The position numbers were made by a program, and so were the translations under genes. From NCBI GenBank assembly GCA_030248135.1, contig JASANC010002223.1:1-64000 (forward strand): a DNA stretch of 64,000 nt. Reading direction: 5' to 3'. The DNA comes from Theristus sp. LFF4_11 (lineage: Eukaryota > Nematoda > Chromadorea > Monhysterida > Xyalidae). The notes under the pieces are model-generated. The model did not search any database. It was not told the DNA's origin and saw only the letters and a program-made list of their open reading frames with translations. Each line of letters opens with the position of its first letter. The stretch's first letter is position 1. Shown here one piece after another: positions 53,701-64,000 of this stretch.

Positions 53701-53856
53701 GGGGGGGTGTGCACCCTCCAGAAATTTTTCTACAATAGTGCACCCCCATGGCCCACGGCTGGGGGGTGTCACTGTATCATGATTGACACCCCCACTGATA
53801 AATTTTCGGCACCCCCCCCCATAATTGTTCCGAGGGGTTGGGGGAGGCGATACAGA

Positions 53857-54831
53857 TAGGGTTAGGGGGAAAAAATCCGGATTTTTTTTAAAATTGAAAA
53901 AAAAAATTAATTTTTTTACAAGTTAGGTTCGTTCGAAGCGTCTCGTCGAGCTGAGTTCATCTAGACTATTTTCAGAACGATCCGGAAAACTATAAGAGCG
54001 AAAATCGTGTTTTATTGAAATTATGTCCATTTCATAGAGGGAAAGTTGCATTTTCAACAGTAAAACAGGACAATTTTCGACGTGTACTTGAATATTGAAC
54101 CGTTCTTAGTTGTTCCTCTTTAGAAAATTACCAAAATTTGACTGTGTTCAAAAATTCCTGTTTGCTGTAGCTAAGTCGGCAACCCCTGTCGACCCGGTCG
54201 CCCCCCAAGACACTTACTTTCAGGTTCAACCAGCTATGCTATCTGCCACATGGCGAGAGCCCACTCTTCAAATCATCGTATCGAAAACACGTACCATGAT
54301 TTCGCGATCACGTTGCGGGCAACTGACAGACGCACGTTTAACACGTTAGTTTAGCTCAGCACGCAAGTTTTAACATGTGGCCATGTTATCGGGTATCTGA
54401 AAAACGGTCGTGTGATTTGGTATTAACCAACATCTCCGCTCCAATTGTTTAACAATATATCGCACAACTCCATTGTAGACCTATAACATACGCCAATCAA
54501 CAAGATATCATGTTCATCTCATGGCCTACCGACTGAAAAACACGTTCTAAGTTGCAAGAAAACGATTTCTGAAAAGATATTTCAATTCAGTTAAGTCATT
54601 TCAACGCTAAAAATTGACTCTAGAAGTCATCCAAATCGAAAAACATGGAGTATGTCGGTCAAAATGACCAAATAATGACATTTACCTAAGCACACAAAGA
54701 AGTTGGGAAGAAAATTTGGTTTGAACTTTCAAAAAATTATGCCATAAATCGAATTTTCAGAGCAAAGTAGGAAAAAAATCCAAATTTTTTTAAACGAAAA
54801 AAAAAATTTTTTTTCAAAGCCCCTAACCCTA
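53857..54831. mobile_element. Family B hAT-like element, copy 3, with 8-bp TSD
   Basis: A 975-bp element beginning TAGGGTTAGGGGGAAAAAAT and ending AAGCCCCTAACCCTA. The flanks GATACAGA (53849-53856) and GATATAGA (54832-54839) are an 8-bp target duplication with one change. The target is the GATATAGATAGCTGG part of a family C element. The interior matches the pair at 37035-39047. Confidence 0.8.
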
Positions 54832-55945
54832 GATATAGATAGCTGGAGCAAATTTTCCAGATAGATAGATAGCTGGAAAATTTTTGGGGGGCCGCGGCGG
54901 GGCATGTGACTTTGGGGGGGGGGGCGGTCAAAATTTTGAAATTTGATAGATAGATAGCTAAAACGCTAAAAAGCAACAAAAAAACAAAATAATGCTAAAA
55001 ATACACTAAAAATCAAGTATAAACGCGTATTTTACCTAAAATTAGCGAAATTTTCAAGAATTACCAGCAAAAGTGGTCAATTTTGGTCAATAATTGACTT
55101 ATTTTATGGTTATGCCTTCGAAAACAAAAATTTTCAGATAGATAGCTGGCTGAGAAAATTTTTTAGATAGATAATAGCTGAGCCAAAAAAACCAGTCTGA
55201 TAGAGATAGATTCGAAAAAATTTTGGGGGGGGGCGGCCCCAGCTGGAAAATTTTGGGGGGGAAGCCGCGGGGGGCCATGTGACTTTGGGGGGGGGGGCGG
55301 TCAAATTTTTGAAATTTGATAGATAGCTAGCTAAAACGCTAAACAGCTATAAAAACAGCAAAATAATGCTAAAAATACACTAAAAATCAAGTACAAACGA
55401 GTATTTTACCTAAAATTAGCGAATTTTTCAAGATTTACGAGAAAAAAGGGTCAATTTTGGTTAAAAATTGACTCATTTTATGTCTTCGAAGACAAAAATT
55501 TTCAGATAGATAGCTAGCTGAAAAATATATAGCCCCCCCCCAAAATTTTCGAATCTATCTCTATCAGACAGGTTTTTTCGGCTCAGCTATTATCTATCTA
55601 AAAAATTTTCTCAGCCAGCTATCTATCTAAAAATTTTTGTCTTTGAAGACATGAAATGAGTCAATTTTTGACTAAAATGGACTTTTTTGCTCGAAATTCT
55701 TGAAAATTTCGCTCATTTTGGTTAAAAATACGCGTTTATACTTGATTTTTAGCATGTTTTAAGCATTATTTACTGTTTTTATAGCTTTTTAGCGTTTTAG
55801 CTATCTACTGATTTCAAAATTTTGACCGCCCCCCCCAAAGTCACATGCCCCCTCGCGCCCCCCCCCCAATTTTCCAGCTATCTATCTATCTGGAAATTTG
55901 CTCCAGCTATCTATATCGCCCCCCCTGGCTCTGGAACAACTATGA
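54832..55945. repeat. Tandem and inverted family C copies
   Basis: Three rearranged family C segments follow one another: 54832 to about 55250, about 55250-55530, and an inverted one about 55530-55945 ending CTGGAACAACTATGA. All carry the (T)AGCTATCTATC and GTCTTCGAAGAC landmarks and G/C runs of 6-10 bases. Confidence 0.7.
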
Positions 55946-57028
55946 CAAGACATACTCGTAGAAAATTAGAGTGACCAACGAACGTTTCCGCCGGAGTTTG
56001 GTACCTTCGGGTTTCCGGGACCGGCGCGCGTATAATTAAATAAAAAAACTAGTTTCTTGAATTGCACAATAAAAGTTTATGCTCGAACAACCATGTCCAG
56101 AGCGATATTCTGAAGCTGGAAAACCATTTTCGAGATGAAAGACCTGTTTTAAACAGTTTTAAAACCGTGAAAAGAAACCGGTTTCTTTTCACAAAATATA
56201 AAAAACCGTTTCTAACATTTATAAGCACTTCAAATAAATAATTTGCTGGGTTTCGGGTTTCTGCGCGGCCCTGAGAACAACCGTAGCCACGGTAAACGCA
56301 CAATGCGGTCGAAATTTTGTGCCGTAGACGAGCATAATGGCTGTGAGATTCAGCGGCCATTCCTTAACCGAGCCATCGACACACCTTTGCTTGCAAAATT
56401 TAGTTGAGTTGAACTGCATGTGGGTGGGACTATTTTTTAAACATTTCTGTTGTCGAATAACACAATATTTGCTAACGGCAATTTTTTAACATTTCAATGA
56501 ATTTGCGCATCGCTATGCGCTACACATACCTTTCGAAAAGAATGAACATAAAAATTGTTTAACAATTTTCAATTTAAAAAAGGCAATGCATGAACAAGTA
56601 TAACAACGACGTCCTCATGTGAACAACAGGTTTAAAATGCACATTGTAAAAATGTATTGTTTCAAGAAAGAATCTTTGCTGTCTGTGCTGGCAAATAATT
56701 CATTGATCGTTGAACTAATGAGCAACAGTGGCAAGCTACATGTACCGGCAAATAATTTGTTTAACCACAAAAAGCAGACGCAGTTGCAGTTGCACATGTG
56801 CTGTGGTACAAAGGCGTGCAGTTCGCTTTCAGAAAAAGCTAATGATTTTGTTCAAAACTGACGTAAACAATACCGACGAAACCACTTCAAAAACAACAAA
56901 TAGTCAAGCATTCTGTTGTAATGCACACAGTTTTTTGACGCAAACATATGTTGACTTTTTCATGTGATATGATGCGCATATCCATCTGTAAAAACTAGAC
57001 GTCCAGTTATTATGTCCAGTTTCTAAAA
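55946..57028. other. Region upstream of the protease gene
   Basis: About 1.1 kb without a recognisable gene. 56054-56082 repeats the 29-bp stretch found before the MATH exon at 39670. The rest is unique AT-rich sequence with no visible core promoter. Confidence 0.4.
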
Positions 57029-58073
57029 ATGGTCATGACCGTCAATTCAGTTTTGCAATCTACATGTATTTTTGTTGGCCTGGTCTTCGTTAAGATTATT
57101 GGAGCTATCAATGACGACCTCTGTGGCTTACAGGTTAGAAATCAATCCACTGTTACATTGTGATTGCACACTTTCGTGCAAGCGTAACGTAGTTCACAGT
57201 ATATGATTTGTGTTTGTAGCCAATCAGACAGAATGTGATTGTGCGCTCAAGTCGTCTGGTCGGTTTGACCAAGTGGCACAGTCGTTTGGACGCGTCAACG
57301 TCGCCACAAGGCAGTTGGCCGTGGGCTGTGCGCCTGTTTGCTGAGATTGCACCAGACACGTACCAACAGTGTCGCGGTACTCTGATTGACGAAAACTGGT
57401 TTATAACAAATCAGCACTGTTTCATCGGGGTGAATAGCTTCACCGGTATGGCATACTTTTTTATTTGTTGATGGTGCAGCTTGTGTGTTCGACAAAGTGG
57501 CTTCTTTTAGTATTATTTGAGCCCGCGGCCGGAATGTCATCACCGTACATTTGCACAATGAAGACGAAAGGCAGCGTCTGGGTGCACGACCAACGCATCG
57601 ACGTGGCGCTTGTCTCACTGAACCAGTGCAACCTGGCACGCATGGCACCATTGCGGACGGCCTGCCTGCCACACTTGGACTACCGTCCAACGGACAACAT
57701 TCTGATGTTAGGCTGTCGACCAGATTGGGTGACGCCAGCGAGAAATCTGCGCTCGCTTCAAAATATCGCCAACGTTAAACTCCCACAAGCGCTGGTACAT
57801 CGTGTCCTCGGCGTCTTCGAGGAATTTATCTCAAATCAACATTATTATTTTGTTGAGCCGACTGGACCGGGCAACATCAGTTGCTGGGGTGCGTCCGGCA
57901 CCGGACTGTTTGATTTTGTTGATGGCCGTTGGACATTGGCCGGAGTGCACAAAGCCAGCCATGGAAACACGTTCATAAAGATGGCAGTCAATGTCACAAA
58001 TGTACTCGAATGGATTAGAAGCGTAATCATTGACGAAACCTTCAACGATGATTCGACCTTATTTTATTACTGA
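57029..58073 (+). CDS. Secreted trypsin-fold (S1) protein lacking zymogen-activation residues (3 exons)
   Basis: Exons: 57029-57133, 57220-57445, 57511-58073 (phases 0 and 1; 894 nt, 297 aa). Residues 1-28 form a signal peptide with the hydrophobic run CIFVGLVFVKIIGA. The S1 fold is seen in GSWPWAVRLF, LIDENWFITNQHC (catalytic His 101), IDVALVSL (Asp 141) and ISCWGASGTGLF (Ser 239). Two features are missing: a clear IVGG-type activation site before GSWPW, and the Asp before the catalytic Ser (GDSGGP is here GASGTG), whose salt bridge with the new N-terminus creates the active site in normal zymogens. The residue at the S1-pocket base (usually Asp in trypsin) is Ile. It may be a pseudoprotease or an unconventional enzyme; the nominal triad is intact. 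AATAAA at 58183. Confidence 0.88.
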
Positions 58074-58289
58074 AAGGTCGCTGCGGTCTATGAGTATGTT
58101 GAATTGTCATTCTTTCATTCTCGTTTTGCTATCCATTTTATTGCAGAAAACACAGTCGTTGGTAAACCTAAAAATTAAACATGAATAAAAAAGGTATTTT
58201 GTAAGGTAGTTTCTTTCAAAAACACTCAAAAGATACACATCGTTAAAATAACCCGTAAGTTGTCTCTTCGTCAACAGAGTGAGCAGGAG

Positions 58290-58405
58290 AGAACAGGAGA
58301 GAGGCCCCCCACCAATAATCCCCCCCCACCAATAAACCCACACCCCTAAAAGTCGCTGACGTATTAATCCCCCATGAGGGTTTATTGGAGGTAATACGGT
58401 ATCAA
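58290..58405. repeat. MITE with TACCGTATTACC end, fragment
   Basis: One end only: CCACCAATAAACCCACACCC, then GTCGCTGACGTATTAATCCC and GAGGTAATACGGTA. It matches the right third of 59756-60213. Confidence 0.65.
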
Positions 58406-58469
58406 CATTGAGTTGCGCGGGACCAAAATAAAAAATCGTACCGTAATTAGTTCGTGACCGGGTCACTTT

Positions 58470-59240
58470 GCCTTCAGATAGATAGCTGGCTAAAAAAAAT
58501 TTGATAGATAATAGCTGAGCCGAAAAAACTTTTCAGATAGAGATAGATTCAAAAAATTTGAGAGGGGCGGCCCCCCAGGCCCCCTAGAACAACTATGGCT
58601 GTGGGGGTGTACACAACCTCCCCACGTCTTCGGTACTGGTTGGAGGATAATTTTTAATGAATGTTTTTGCTAATTTTGATGGTCAAAACTAGTACCGAAG
58701 ATGAGGGGGGTGGGGCTGTACCCCCTAGCACGAACAATCTTACAACTCCATTGTAGACCTATAACACACGCTAAACAACAAGATATCATGTTCATCTCAT
58801 GGCCTACCGATTGAAAAACATGTTCTAAGTTGCAACACAACAATTTCTGAAACGATATTTCAATTCAGTTAAGTCATTTCAACTCTAAAAATTGACCCTA
58901 GAAGTCATCCAAATCAAAAAACATGGAGTACGTCGGTCAAAATGACCAAATAATGACATTTACCTAAGCACACAAAGAAGTTGGGAAGAAAATTTTGTTT
59001 GAACTTTCAAAAAATTATGGCAAAAATCGAATTTTCAGAGCAAAGTAGAAGAAAATTTTTCATTTTTTTTTAATTTAAAAAAAATCCAATTTTTTTAAAC
59101 GAAAAATTTTTTTTTTTCAAAGCCCCAACCCTAGGTACACCCCCACAGCCATAGTTGTTCTAGGGAGCCTGGACTGGAGGGCCGCCCCTCTCAAATTTTT
59201 TGAATCTATCTCTATCTGAAAAGTTTTTCCGGCTCACAAA
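58470..59240. repeat. Mosaic of family C and family B fragments
   Basis: 58470-58600 is a family C right end (CAGATAGATAGCTGGCT ... CTAGAACAACTATG). 58740-59135 is the right part of family B (CATTGTAGACCTATAACACA ... CAAAGCCCCAACCCTA). 59153-59236 is a family C left end. 58600-58735 holds an inverted pair around GTCTTCGGTACTGGTT/AACTAGTACCGAAGA. Confidence 0.65.
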
Positions 59241-61050
59241 AAACACAAGAAGAGGCATGGTAACGGTTTGGAAAAAAAGGTAATTGAGGTCACCAAAACA
59301 AAATCTGCAAAGTTCCGCCATACGGGAGTCATTCAGGAGGCGCTTGCATTAGGGTTGTTAAACAAAAATCAAAATAAAAAAAGGTGATTAAAAAAACAAA
59401 AATGCCGATTTTTTTTAATTCGAAAAATTTTCTTCTAATATGCTCTGAAAACCTCAATTTTGGCACAATTTTTTGAAAGTTTAACAAAAATTTTCTTTGA
59501 TATTACCTCGCAAAACCGTCAGCAGTCCATTTTGGACCGTTTTACCGACTGATTTCAGGCTTCAACAACATCTGCGATGAAGTAAGCATCCCAAAGGTTG
59601 GCTTACCATTTTCGATGCAGATAAGGTGACGATTCGCCTCGCAATCTAAATTTGAGCGTCTGAGCTGCTCCGTTTGCAAGCGTTACGTTGTCTGGTTGCT
59701 GTTTCGTGTACTGCCGTCACGACACATCATCAGAATTGATCGAATTTCAAGCCGGTACCGTATTACCCCCATTAAACCCCCCCCACCATTAATCCCCCCC
59801 CCACCAATAAACCCCCACCCCCCGACCAGTTTCCGAATAATCCCCCCTCACAAATAATCCCCCATGGGGAATTATTGGAGACCTGTTTGAAACACATACC
59901 CAGCGAATTCAGTGGCTGGTTGCAGTGAAAATGATGAAATTGTGCTACCAAAGGCCCCAAATGGGTGAGTTAATAGTAATTTCATTACAAAAGGCTGTTA
60001 TAAAAGGAAATTTCAATGTAGAGTAGAAGTTTCTGCGACTTTCTTGCCTGCCATGCAATGTATTTTTGCTATTTTTCAACAAACCCCCACCCCTAGAATT
60101 TTTTGTAAAATAAACCCCCCCCCACCAATAATCCCCCCCACCAATAAACCCCCAGCTTTAAAAGTCGCTGACGTATTAATCCCCCATGGGGGTTTATTGG
60201 GGGTAATACGGTATGTGTATTTTCACTTGGGCTGGGGACAATTAGTGACGTTATGGGGGTCAAAACACAAGAAGAGGTGTGGTAACGGTTTGGAAAAGGG
60301 GTAAATGAGGTCACCCAAACAAAATCTGGAAAGTTCCGCCATACGGGAGTCATACGGGAGGCGATTGCACATCAAATGTGGTTCTTCGAAGGGGGGTGGG
60401 GGGGTACACCCCCCAGAGCACCCGAGACCTCCGCGGGGGGGGGGGGGGGGCCCCGGGCCACGCGACACCCACCCCCCAAAACCTGACACTGGACCATCCA
60501 CACACCCCCCCTCGAAATTTGCTAGACACCCCCCCACCCCCCCCCTAGATGGACCTAAGTAACAGTGACACCCCCCAAAAATTTTTTCGGACCACCCAAA
60601 AATCATGAATTTTTGCTCAAAAATCATGATTTTTTGTCTTTAAAGTCCATAATATAAGCTAAATATGTGATAACTTGACATTCTTCATTGTAATTTCAAA
60701 GATTTTGCAGCAAAATTTAGCGTTTTTCCTTCAAAATTTAAGCGAAAAAATCTCATGGGTGGGGTGGGGGGTGTGCACCCCCCCCCAGAAAATTTTCTAC
60801 AATAGTGCACCCCCCCCATGGCCCACGCCTGGGGGGGGGGGTGTCGTCACTGTACCATGACTGACACCCCCCCACTGAAAAATTTTCGGCACCCCCCCCC
60901 CACCCCACGTGACGACACCCCCCCCCCCTCGAAAATTTGCTTTCGCCTTCGGTACTGCTTCGAACTCCCTGGTTGATTTAGCACAACTTTGATTTTTGAA
61001 ATTGAAAAAAAATTTAACAAAAATGACGATTTTTTTAACATAAAACAACC
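59224..61050 (-). repeat. Family A copy broken by nested insertions
   Basis: Minus-oriented family A sequence runs 59350-59755 (TAGGGTTGTTAAACAAAAAT ... TTTCAAGCCGG), resumes at 60214-60385 after the TACCGTATTACC MITE, and ends at about 60965-61040 (GATTTAGCACAACTTTGATT). Between 60386 and 60964 lies a G/C-homopolymer-rich insert that also contains family E sequence (60636-60760). A further duplicated piece of family A is at 59225-59348. Confidence 0.65.
59756..60213. mobile_element. MITE with TACCGTATTACC ends, copy 2, nested in family A
   Basis: A 458-bp inverse-oriented sister of 11172-11625. It interrupts family A at a TA within TTTCAAGGCGGTATG-type sequence. The intact form of that site is at 35785 and 36605 (plus orientation), which supports a TA target duplication. 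Confidence 0.7.
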
Positions 61051-61079
61051 CGGTTGCCCTTCTTTTCTAAAAACTGACA

Positions 61080-61330
61080 AGCTCGTTGTCGGACATTGCT
61101 AAAACGGACCTGATTCAAATCTTAATCCTAAAGCCTAATCCTAAGCTTAACTTGATCCTAACCTAATCCTAACCTAAGCCAAGCCTTTTCAAGAAGGTAG
61201 ATGTCAGAACAATTGCGTTTTGAACAAGTTCCTGTTGGGGCCGGAGCGTGTGCACGCGCGCTAGTGGATCATGAGCATGAGCATGCCGATGCCCGTGCGC
61301 GTGCGTTTTAAAAAAGAAGCGCCAGGAAAC
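61080..61330. repeat. Family D repeat, minus orientation, with CCTAA tract
   Basis: TCGGACATTGCTAAAACGGA, then degenerate CCTAATCCTAA at 61120-61185, AAGCCAAGCCTTTTCAAGAA, and CACGCGCGCTAGTGGATCAT. It is an uninterrupted version of the site where family A copy 1 landed. Confidence 0.7.
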
Positions 61331-61616
61331 AACCCTAGCTTGCATATCATACAAAAAATTATTCATTCATGTTTTTCATTGTTCAACGGTTTGTTTTTAT
61401 TCATTTCATGCCGAAAAAATTCTAAATAAAAAAAACTACCAAATTCCAAAAATTTGCATTGGTCATCACAATGTCAAAAAAGTCTTTTTTGGTTGATTGA
61501 CTGCGACGACGTTGTCTATGGTTTTTGTTTTAGTTTTTGCCTTTAGGCATGAAAAGAGCGTGCCGCCGCTGGCCGCTGCTGTGTGTGCGAAGCACAGAGC
61601 AGAAGAACACAGCAGG

Positions 61617-62030
61617 CATAGTTGTTCTGGGGGGGGGGCCGGGGGGGCGCCGGCCCCCCCCCCAAAAATTTTCGAATCTATCTCTATCAGACCGGTTTGT
61701 TCGGCTCAGCTATTATCTATCTAAAAAAATTTTCAGCCAGCTATCTATCTGAAAATTTTTGTCTCCAAAGACATAAAATAAGTCAATTTTTGACCAAAAT
61801 TGACCATTTTTGCTCGTAATTCTTGAAAATTTCGCTAATTTTAGGTAAAATACGCGTTTATACTTGATTTTTGGTGTATTTTTAGCATTATTTTGCTGTT
61901 TTTATAGCTTTTTAGCGTTTTAGCTATCTATCTATCAAATTTCAAAATTTTGACCGGCCCCCCCAAAGTCACATGGCCCCCCCCCGCGGCCCCCCCCCCA
62001 AAATTTTCCAGCTATCTATCTATCTATATT
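61617..62030. mobile_element. Family C element, nearly complete copy
   Basis: Starts CATAGTTGTTCTGGGG, with the landmarks CGAATCTATCTCTATCAGAC, GTCTCCAAAGACATAAAATA and TAGCTATCTATC, but loses its right terminus near 62030. Otherwise very similar to 52657-53131. Confidence 0.75.
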
Positions 62031-62140
62031 TAGTACAAAATACAATGAAACAATCAATAACATCACGCATTCACCAGCACACGAACAAAACACGATGAAC
62101 TGACTGAGCTGACTGAGCTGAGATTCTGAGAATTTGAATT

Positions 62141-62732
62141 TTGAACTTTTTTCAAAACAAGTTATCAATCACGAAAACTGTCAAACACGACGAAACATTA
62201 ACAAATAAAATAACTAGCGAGAATCAAACTCATGACTGCCCGATCAAAACTGTTCAAAACAAAACAGATAAACCACTTCATCGACGATACGAATACGAAT
62301 TCAAATTGCCGCACAATCTCAGTGCACAAGACGAAACTCGACTGGCTTCTGAAGTTTCTGACGTATTAACAAAAGAAATCCTGAAAGAACACAAAAGAAT
62401 TAGTAACGGAACACCACAAACATTTTCCGACCACAAGCAGGGCAATGTTGGCAAGTTTAGAAAAAGTTGAAATGAAAGGGGACATTGAACACAATGTAAT
62501 TGTTTGTTTGTTTTTCTTTTTTTTTAAGCAAGAATGTTTGATGGACCTAAGATCAATTTATGAATTCGCAAAGTTTTTCTCAATGGGAAAGGAAGAGCAA
62601 CGGAGAGCGGCATCCCCAGGTCCACGGAAATCAAGCCAGAAGGGAGGGGAAACGTGTCGCAATAAATTTATGGATGAGTTGAGATTCGTTTGCAACAAAC
62701 CGCTGAACAATAAAAAACATGATATTTTCTGA
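62141..62732 (+). CDS. Doubtful two-exon hypothetical ORF
   Basis: Two hydrophilic open segments could be joined in phase 0: 62141 to about 62449 (donor GTTGGC), and about 62529-62732 (acceptor TTTTAAG, stop TGA). They contain YEYEFKLPHNLSAQDETRLA, then MDLRSIYEFAKFF and CRNKFMDELRFVCN. No ATG is in frame at the start, so an upstream exon would be needed. The second segment also has an AATAAA near 62709. I recognise no family. It could be unrelated open sequence between repeats. Confidence 0.25.
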
Positions 62733-62756
62733 ATCCCGTTCCCAGGGGTGCGGAGC

Positions 62757-63180
62757 GTGAGCAGCCGACCAATCAGCGAGTTGTATATATTAGCCCTCGA
62801 TTGGTATTCATATTTAAAAATTTTGAAAAAATGATTTTTGATTTTCGATCAGATGATGCTTGCAATAAAGTCGTTGTAGGTTCCTAATCCTAAATCTAAT
62901 CCCAATCCTAAGCCAAGCCTTTTTTATGAGGTGAAAAAGGATCAAATTGGTTTTCGCATTTTTTTCTTTCCTGTGTTAAAGAGGAAGAGGACCACCTCCA
63001 CCGTACATGTACTTTTAAATATGAAGCCGTACGATATTAGCCAGATAGACTGTGTGGTATGTGGTTCTTCGAACTCCCTGCCTGATTGATTTAGCACAAC
63101 TTTAATTTTTGAAATTTAAAAAAAAATAAACAAAAATGACGATTTTTGTTTTTTAACAACCCTGGGGGGTCCGAGAGATG
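62757..63180. repeat. Repeat mosaic (MITE end, family E, family A end)
   Basis: 62770-62805 resembles the end of the GCTGATTGG MITE (CCAATCAGCGAGTTGTATAT). 62870-63040 is family E with CCTAATCCTAA and the shared 60-bp block (62973-63036). 63065-63165 is a family A end (GATTTAGCACAACTTTAATT ... TTTTTAACAACCCT). Confidence 0.6.
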
Positions 63181-63537
63181 CCAAAATGAAGAACAGGGTG
63201 TGTTGATCGGTAAATTGTTACTGTTTTTCTGTTTTGTTTTTTATTGTTTGTGCTTAGTTTAAACCAAGGACAACTTTATCCAGCTATTGCATGGTTCCTT
63301 TTTTCAATTGGGGGGGGGGTAAAAATTGTCCAATTTTTTTGCACATAGTAAGTACAGGCAAGAAAATTTCTAACAACTAAAAATATAACTGTTATGTGGA
63401 AATGGATTTTTTTCCCCCTAACCCTACCCCAGCCCCCCATGTCGACCCCTGTTTTTGGGATTTTCACTTTTTTTCGAACTCTAATCGTGTGTCACTCCAA
63501 AAAAGTTTTGTTGAGCATTGGTGATCAATTCACAGAA

Positions 63538-63804
63538 ATGGAAAGCATACAATCGTACATCAATGTGCAACTCAAAAATGAAGAAGGCGACCAGTTGGGT
63601 GGTACGTTGAACGTTCCGGTGACGACAACTTTGAAAGACCTGCAAAAACTATGTAACACTTTATCCGCGTCAAACGAACAAGTACTGTATGCGTTCTTTG
63701 TGGGCGAAAATGAAATTAGGAACACACTCAGTGAAACACTGCAACAAGTGCCGTCGTTCAAGCAAGTTATTTGTGCTTCTTGGAACAGTGTACAGTTTGG
63801 TTTA
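63538..63804 (+). CDS. Notchless (NLE1)-like protein, first exon, 3' part off window
   Basis: The first exon begins at the ATG (MESIQSYINVQL). It matches the N-terminal NLE domain of Notchless: VQLKNEEGDQLGG, LNVPVTTTLKDLQKLCNTL, LYAFFVGENEI, TLSETLQ. Known role of the family: WD40 protein of pre-60S ribosome maturation that contacts the Rea1/Midasin ATPase through this domain; it was also described as a Notch regulator. WDR12 shares the domain but its N-terminus as I recall it is less similar. The exon end is uncertain: GTAAGT at 63805 is the best donor, while GTTATT near 63765 fits the domain end better. The WD40 repeats must lie beyond 64000; a CAG acceptor at 63977-63979 could start exon 2. 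Confidence 0.8.
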
Positions 63805-64000
63805 GTAAGTGTGCTAGGCCAGCTGATGTTACCCGATAGTTTTCGGGCAATCTTGGCTATCCACATGCGGATTAGCTGATAACAGGTTTCAGGTCTTGGA
63901 TCTCGCCTTGGAACTGTCACTATCACGCCTTTTGCTTTTGGTGTGCTTTGCTTGTTGTTATTCAAGTCTTTTGTGCAGCTGCGAAGATGTGCTGTCTGTG

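Noticed and set aside
56049..56420. Minus-strand ORFs upstream of the protease gene
   Set aside because: No domain, biased composition, no supported splice sites; part of the sequence is a 29-bp repeat also found at 39632.
57029..58073. Straightforward active trypsin
   Set aside because: The triad is present, but the activation site and the Asp before the catalytic Ser are missing and the S1-pocket residue is Ile.
63525..63965. 146-codon minus-strand ORF
   Set aside because: Antisense to the NLE-domain exon, which has a clear family match on the plus strand.
1..64000. CRISPR arrays, bacterial operons or prophage
   Set aside because: No regularly spaced direct repeats with unique spacers and no bacterial gene organisation; all recognisable genes are intron-split animal genes.

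Overview
This is a window of animal nuclear DNA, not bacterial or viral. The evidence is that nine protein-coding genes are split by GT-AG introns and match metazoan families: filamin, a Ly6/activin-receptor-type ectodomain protein, a PAPS sulfotransferase, a MATH-BTB adaptor, an ankyrin/SOCS-box protein, the C7orf25/DUF1308 family, NDUFAF1/CIA30, a trypsin-fold protease and Notchless. Exons are clearly more GC-rich than the AT-rich introns. I infer an invertebrate, possibly a nematode or other ecdysozoan (degenerate TTAGG/TTAGGC-like tracts occur inside repeats), but the sequence does not fix the phylum. I assembled gene models by hand from splice sites. In seven genes exon phases and the terminal stop close exactly; the MATH-BTB gene has one unresolved junction, and Notchless and the 5' part of filamin run off the window.

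Layout. 1-18587 (+): the last 19 exons of filamin, about 851 codons, Ig-FLN repeats equivalent to about 16-24 with hinge 2 and the C-terminal dimerisation repeat. Its introns hold a SINE, several MITEs, a 1.8-kb hAT-like palindrome (8788-10561), a Helitron (11767-13512) and a 2.5-kb long-TIR element (14430-16954). 21267-27675 (-): three-exon Ly6-type membrane protein. 29817-30850: transposon debris with a broken non-LTR reverse transcriptase. 31111-34140 (-): five-exon sulfotransferase with a palindromic Tc1/mariner relic in an intron. 34300-39050: nested hAT-like elements. 39105-41891 (+): MATH-BTB-BACK protein. 43037-45161 (+): ankyrin/SOCS-box protein. 46288-48465 (+): C7orf25/DUF1308 homologue. 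48825-52583 (-): NDUFAF1 homologue, tail-to-tail with the previous gene. 52610-57000: nested repeats. 57029-58073 (+): secreted divergent trypsin-fold protein. 58080-63500: nested repeats and one doubtful two-exon ORF. 63538 to the end (+): first exon of a Notchless-like gene.

The genes do not form one pathway. Two neighbouring genes (MATH-BTB and ankyrin/SOCS) both look like cullin-RING ubiquitin ligase substrate adaptors, which may be coincidence. The most distinctive content is the repeat landscape: at least five families of short inverted-repeat DNA elements, some with intact target-site duplications and paralogous empty sites inside the same window, and a tendency for elements to sit as head-to-head palindromes. 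No rRNA, tRNA gene, CRISPR array or bacterial-type regulatory site was found.
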